Assembly (NCBI GenBank): GCA_002408465.1
Contig: DHSM01000010.1
Coordinates: 1-7,653 of the forward strand
Origin: Firmicutes bacterium UBA5286
Lineage (GTDB): Bacteria; Bacillota; Proteinivoracia; UBA4975
Direction: 5' to 3'
DNA length: 7,653 nt
Shown here: positions 5,668 through 7,653 of the stretch, piece after piece
Position numbering within the stretch: the first letter of the stretch is position 1
Layout: each line of letters opens with the position of its first letter
Notes under the pieces: generated by a model
Seen by the model: the letters and a program-made list of their open reading frames with translations, nothing else
Databases searched by the model: none
Told to the model about the DNA's origin: nothing
Position numbers and translations under genes: made by a program

Positions 5668-7581
5668 TCAATATTGAGATGGGTGTTTACTGAAAAAATC
5701 TACACGCGACTCCAGAAGTTTAAATTTATGACCAGGTTTAACAAAGTAGGCAAGTGGTTTGAATATGTATTCCCAATCCCAAATTTCCTCATCAATCAAT
5801 AAGTAATTTCGTATCATTTCACATCCCATCGGAACGATGGGGTGAAATAGTGTCGTGCAAACTCTTACGATGTGAAACATATCTATCAGTAACTGAAGTA
5901 TATCTGCTATATTATCACTTTTGCTGCGTACAGACCATTCTTTATTCGCATTCCGCAGATAGACATTTAACAATTCAAATATTTTTTCAAAAGAAAACTC
6001 CAACATCATACATTCATAGGATAATATTACTTCATTGGATTTTTGAATTATTTGTTCGCTCACATTTCCTTCCGGATAAATTCCGTCATTATATTTTTGA
6101 ATCGTATAAAAACAAGAGCGCACCAACCTATTGAATATATTGCAAACTAAATTGCCTTCATATAAAACTGTATCGAATCCTTCATTCTTCTCAAGTAAAG
6201 CCTTGGGTTCAAATCCGACACTGCGTTCACCCAGGCTTGCATTCATAAAATGCATACGCAGTTGGTCAGAAGTATAATAATCCAATAGTTTAGCTGCTTT
6301 AGGTGGCTTTATTTCGCTACTGCTCGAAGCCTTCTTTTTACCGTAAAGTAAATGATGATTAGGTATGATAATCGGTAATTTAATAACTTCATCCAAAGCC
6401 AAAAGCAATCCCGTTTGAGCGATTCCGTAAAAATATATATTATCTTCACCGATGAATTGATATACTTGGGTTTCGTCTGATTTCAGCCACTTTTCCCATT
6501 CCCTGCCATCGAGCCCATCGTTAAGATAGGCCTTTATAAAAGAAATCGGTGCCCATAATGATTCAGGCCACACCCAGAAAGTTAATCCATCCACACCTTC
6601 CATCTCAGGTACAGGAATGCCCCAATTTACATTTCCAGAAAGCCTGAAGGGCACTAATGTTTTTCCGGTACGATAACGTACTTTATTTTTTGATAATACT
6701 GATACTGCTCTATCCCTATAGAATAAATTTTCAAATACTAATTCCCAGGATGATTTCTTTTCATCTTCTACGACGTGAAAGCACGGCATATCTTTCATGT
6801 TACTAATTTCATCGATCAATTCTTTTTTTACATAGACGGAGGGCTTCTTCAAAAATTCTCGCATAATTACAATCAAATCTTTACGGTATGATGGATTCTT
6901 TTCCCATTCATTAACCACCCTGTTGAGTTGGTCCTCAAACAATGGCAAATCAAAAAACCAATTTTTTACTGTAACCCGCGTCGGTTTATTCCCAGATATA
7001 ACGCTTATTGGATTAATTAATTCATCTGCTTTATATTGATGCCCAAGCGAACATTCATCTGCATAAGCTTTTTCAGATTTACATCCCTGTATAGGGCAAC
7101 GACCGCAAACTTGCCTTCCATTAAGAAAAACGTCTTTTTCTTCATCATAAAATTGAATTGTTTCTTCCAACTTCAAGACTCCACGTTTATACAAGCACAT
7201 AAAAATATCCTGGGAGAAAGCGGAATGAATTCTCCCCGTTTCACCTAAAGCAGACGCGCCGTATAAGTCAAGGGATATTTGATAGTCATCAAGCGTTTCT
7301 TTTTGCTTTAAATAATTTTCGTTCACAAAATCTGTCAAATCCCCTTGAAATCCGTTAGCGACCGCTTTTTCGTAACCAGTTTCGATTGCACTACCAAAGC
7401 AATCGGTACCAGAAATAAATATAACATTTTCGGAACCGATTCTGTCTCGTAAAAATCGCGTATAAATATCTGCTTGGACAAATACCCCACCAATATGCCC
7501 AAAATGTAATTCCTTGTCGCCGTACGGCATCCCTGCAGTAACAATTGCTTTTTTAGGATGAAATGGTCGCGTGTGATTCAT
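5668..7581 (-). CDS. Methionyl-tRNA synthetase-like class I protein with altered active-site loops
   Basis: Protein of 637 residues following the MetRS domain order. The Rossmann start is VTAGMPY (14-20) and HFGHIGG (26-32, the HIGH signature), then FISGTD (55-60). A zinc knuckle follows with Cys162, Cys167, Cys177 and His181 as likely ligands and Cys159 as an extra cysteine. Next come FWVWPES (335-341), FIGEDN (376-381) and LLYGKKKASSSSE (411-423) where KMSKS should be. In the helical anticodon domain, Asn481, Arg485 and Trp549 fall where E. coli MetRS has the anticodon readers Asn391, Arg395 and Trp461. There is no C-terminal EMAPII-like tRNA-binding domain. Departures from a housekeeping MetRS: KASSS at 417-421, Tyr385 where E. 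coli has His301, VWPESL instead of VWLDAP in the methionine pocket, and GTDCFG instead of GTDEHG. An in-frame TGA four codons upstream fixes ATG 7581. It is visibly more A+T-rich than the left operon, which could mean separate acquisition. It could be a divergent active MetRS, a resistance-type second copy, or a repurposed relative. Confidence 0.85.
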   Translation of the reverse strand: MNHTRPFHPKKAIVTAGMPYGDKELHFGHIGGVFVQADIYTRFLRDRIGSENVIFISGTDCFGSAIETGYEKAVANGFQGDLTDFVNENYLKQKETLDDYQISLDLYGASALGETGRIHSAFSQDIFMCLYKRGVLKLEETIQFYDEEKDVFLNGRQVCGRCPIQGCKSEKAYADECSLGHQYKADELINPISVISGNKPTRVTVKNWFFDLPLFEDQLNRVVNEWEKNPSYRKDLIVIMREFLKKPSVYVKKELIDEISNMKDMPCFHVVEDEKKSSWELVFENLFYRDRAVSVLSKNKVRYRTGKTLVPFRLSGNVNWGIPVPEMEGVDGLTFWVWPESLWAPISFIKAYLNDGLDGREWEKWLKSDETQVYQFIGEDNIYFYGIAQTGLLLALDEVIKLPIIIPNHHLLYGKKKASSSSEIKPPKAAKLLDYYTSDQLRMHFMNASLGERSVGFEPKALLEKNEGFDTVLYEGNLVCNIFNRLVRSCFYTIQKYNDGIYPEGNVSEQIIQKSNEVILSYECMMLEFSFEKIFELLNVYLRNANKEWSVRSKSDNIADILQLLIDMFHIVRVCTTLFHPIVPMGCEMIRNYLLIDEEIWDWEYIFKPLAYFVKPGHKFKLLESRVDFFSKHPSQY

Positions 7582-7591
7582 TTGTTTGAGT

Positions 7592-7626
7592 CAAATAGAT
7601 TCTTAAAAAAATCTATTTGTTCCTCC
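7592..7626 (-). promoter_or_regulatory. Distant Shine-Dalgarno plus hairpin before the MetRS-like start
   Basis: On the minus strand AGGAGGA (7627-7621) is the only strong ribosome binding site, 40 bases before the ATG at 7581. Between them CAAATAGATT (7619-7610) and AATCTATTTG (7601-7592) form a perfect 10-bp stem with an eight-base U-rich loop. Taking out the hairpin leaves about 12 bases between GGAGG and ATG. No Shine-Dalgarno lies in the ACTCAAACAA directly before the ATG. The stem may bridge the ribosome to the start or gate translation. The remaining upstream bases (7627-7653) show no clear promoter or T-box element. Confidence 0.6.
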
Positions 7627-7653
7627 TATCTCTAAATTGCTTTTTATTAAAAA

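Noticed and set aside
5850..6134. A 94-codon plus-strand frame opposite the MetRS-like gene
   Set aside because: It is antisense to the conserved helical anticodon domain, with no family features and no gene context.
7582..7653. T-box riboswitch in front of the MetRS-like gene
   Set aside because: Only 72 bases are available. They show none of the T-box core sequence and no terminator/antiterminator pair; the hairpin present is a simple inverted repeat. A T-box beyond the edge cannot be excluded.

Overview
The window looks like chromosomal DNA of a low- to moderate-GC member of the Bacillota (Firmicutes). The grounds are an ECF sigma factor and membrane anti-sigma pair of the SigV/RsiV type, strong GGAGG-type ribosome binding sites with frequent GTG and TTG starts, a DUF4358 lipoprotein, and a DHHW/MBOAT pair. 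A clostridial or Negativicutes relative is my best guess; genus cannot be read from this sequence. All seven supported genes are on the minus strand, so transcription runs from high to low coordinates. I saw no tRNA, rRNA, CRISPR array, insertion sequence or plus-strand gene.

Right part (7653 to about 5476): one gene for a methionyl-tRNA-synthetase-like protein of 637 residues. It keeps the class I fold landmarks, an HFGH signature, a Cys3His zinc knuckle and the Asn/Arg/Trp anticodon-reading positions, but its KMSKS loop and methionine pocket are altered. Its only visible Shine-Dalgarno lies 40 nt upstream of the ATG, with a perfect 10-bp inverted repeat in between. A long hairpin followed by a U-run closes this unit 138 nt after the stop codon.

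Left part (about 5430 to 20): a tightly spaced six-gene run. It starts after a consensus -10 box and a near-palindrome, and reads in order: membrane-anchored SGNH hydrolase, DUF4358 lipoprotein, SigV-like ECF sigma factor, RsiV-like anti-sigma factor with a DUF3298-type extracellular domain, MBOAT O-acyltransferase, and AlgX/AlgJ-like DHHW acetyltransferase. Gaps between genes are 1 to 40 nt. The run may continue beyond the left edge, because no terminator is seen after the last stop.

How the genes fit together (inference): in Bacillus subtilis the anti-sigma RsiV binds lysozyme directly, is destroyed by proteolysis and frees SigV, and sigV-rsiV lies in one operon with the peptidoglycan O-acetyltransferase gene oatA. 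Here the position of oatA is taken by an MBOAT plus DHHW pair, the architecture used by AlgI/AlgJ/AlgX and by PatA/PatB of Gram-negative bacteria. A second SGNH protein and a lipoprotein precede it. The most economical reading is a self-contained, envelope-stress-inducible module that O-acylates peptidoglycan or another wall polymer.
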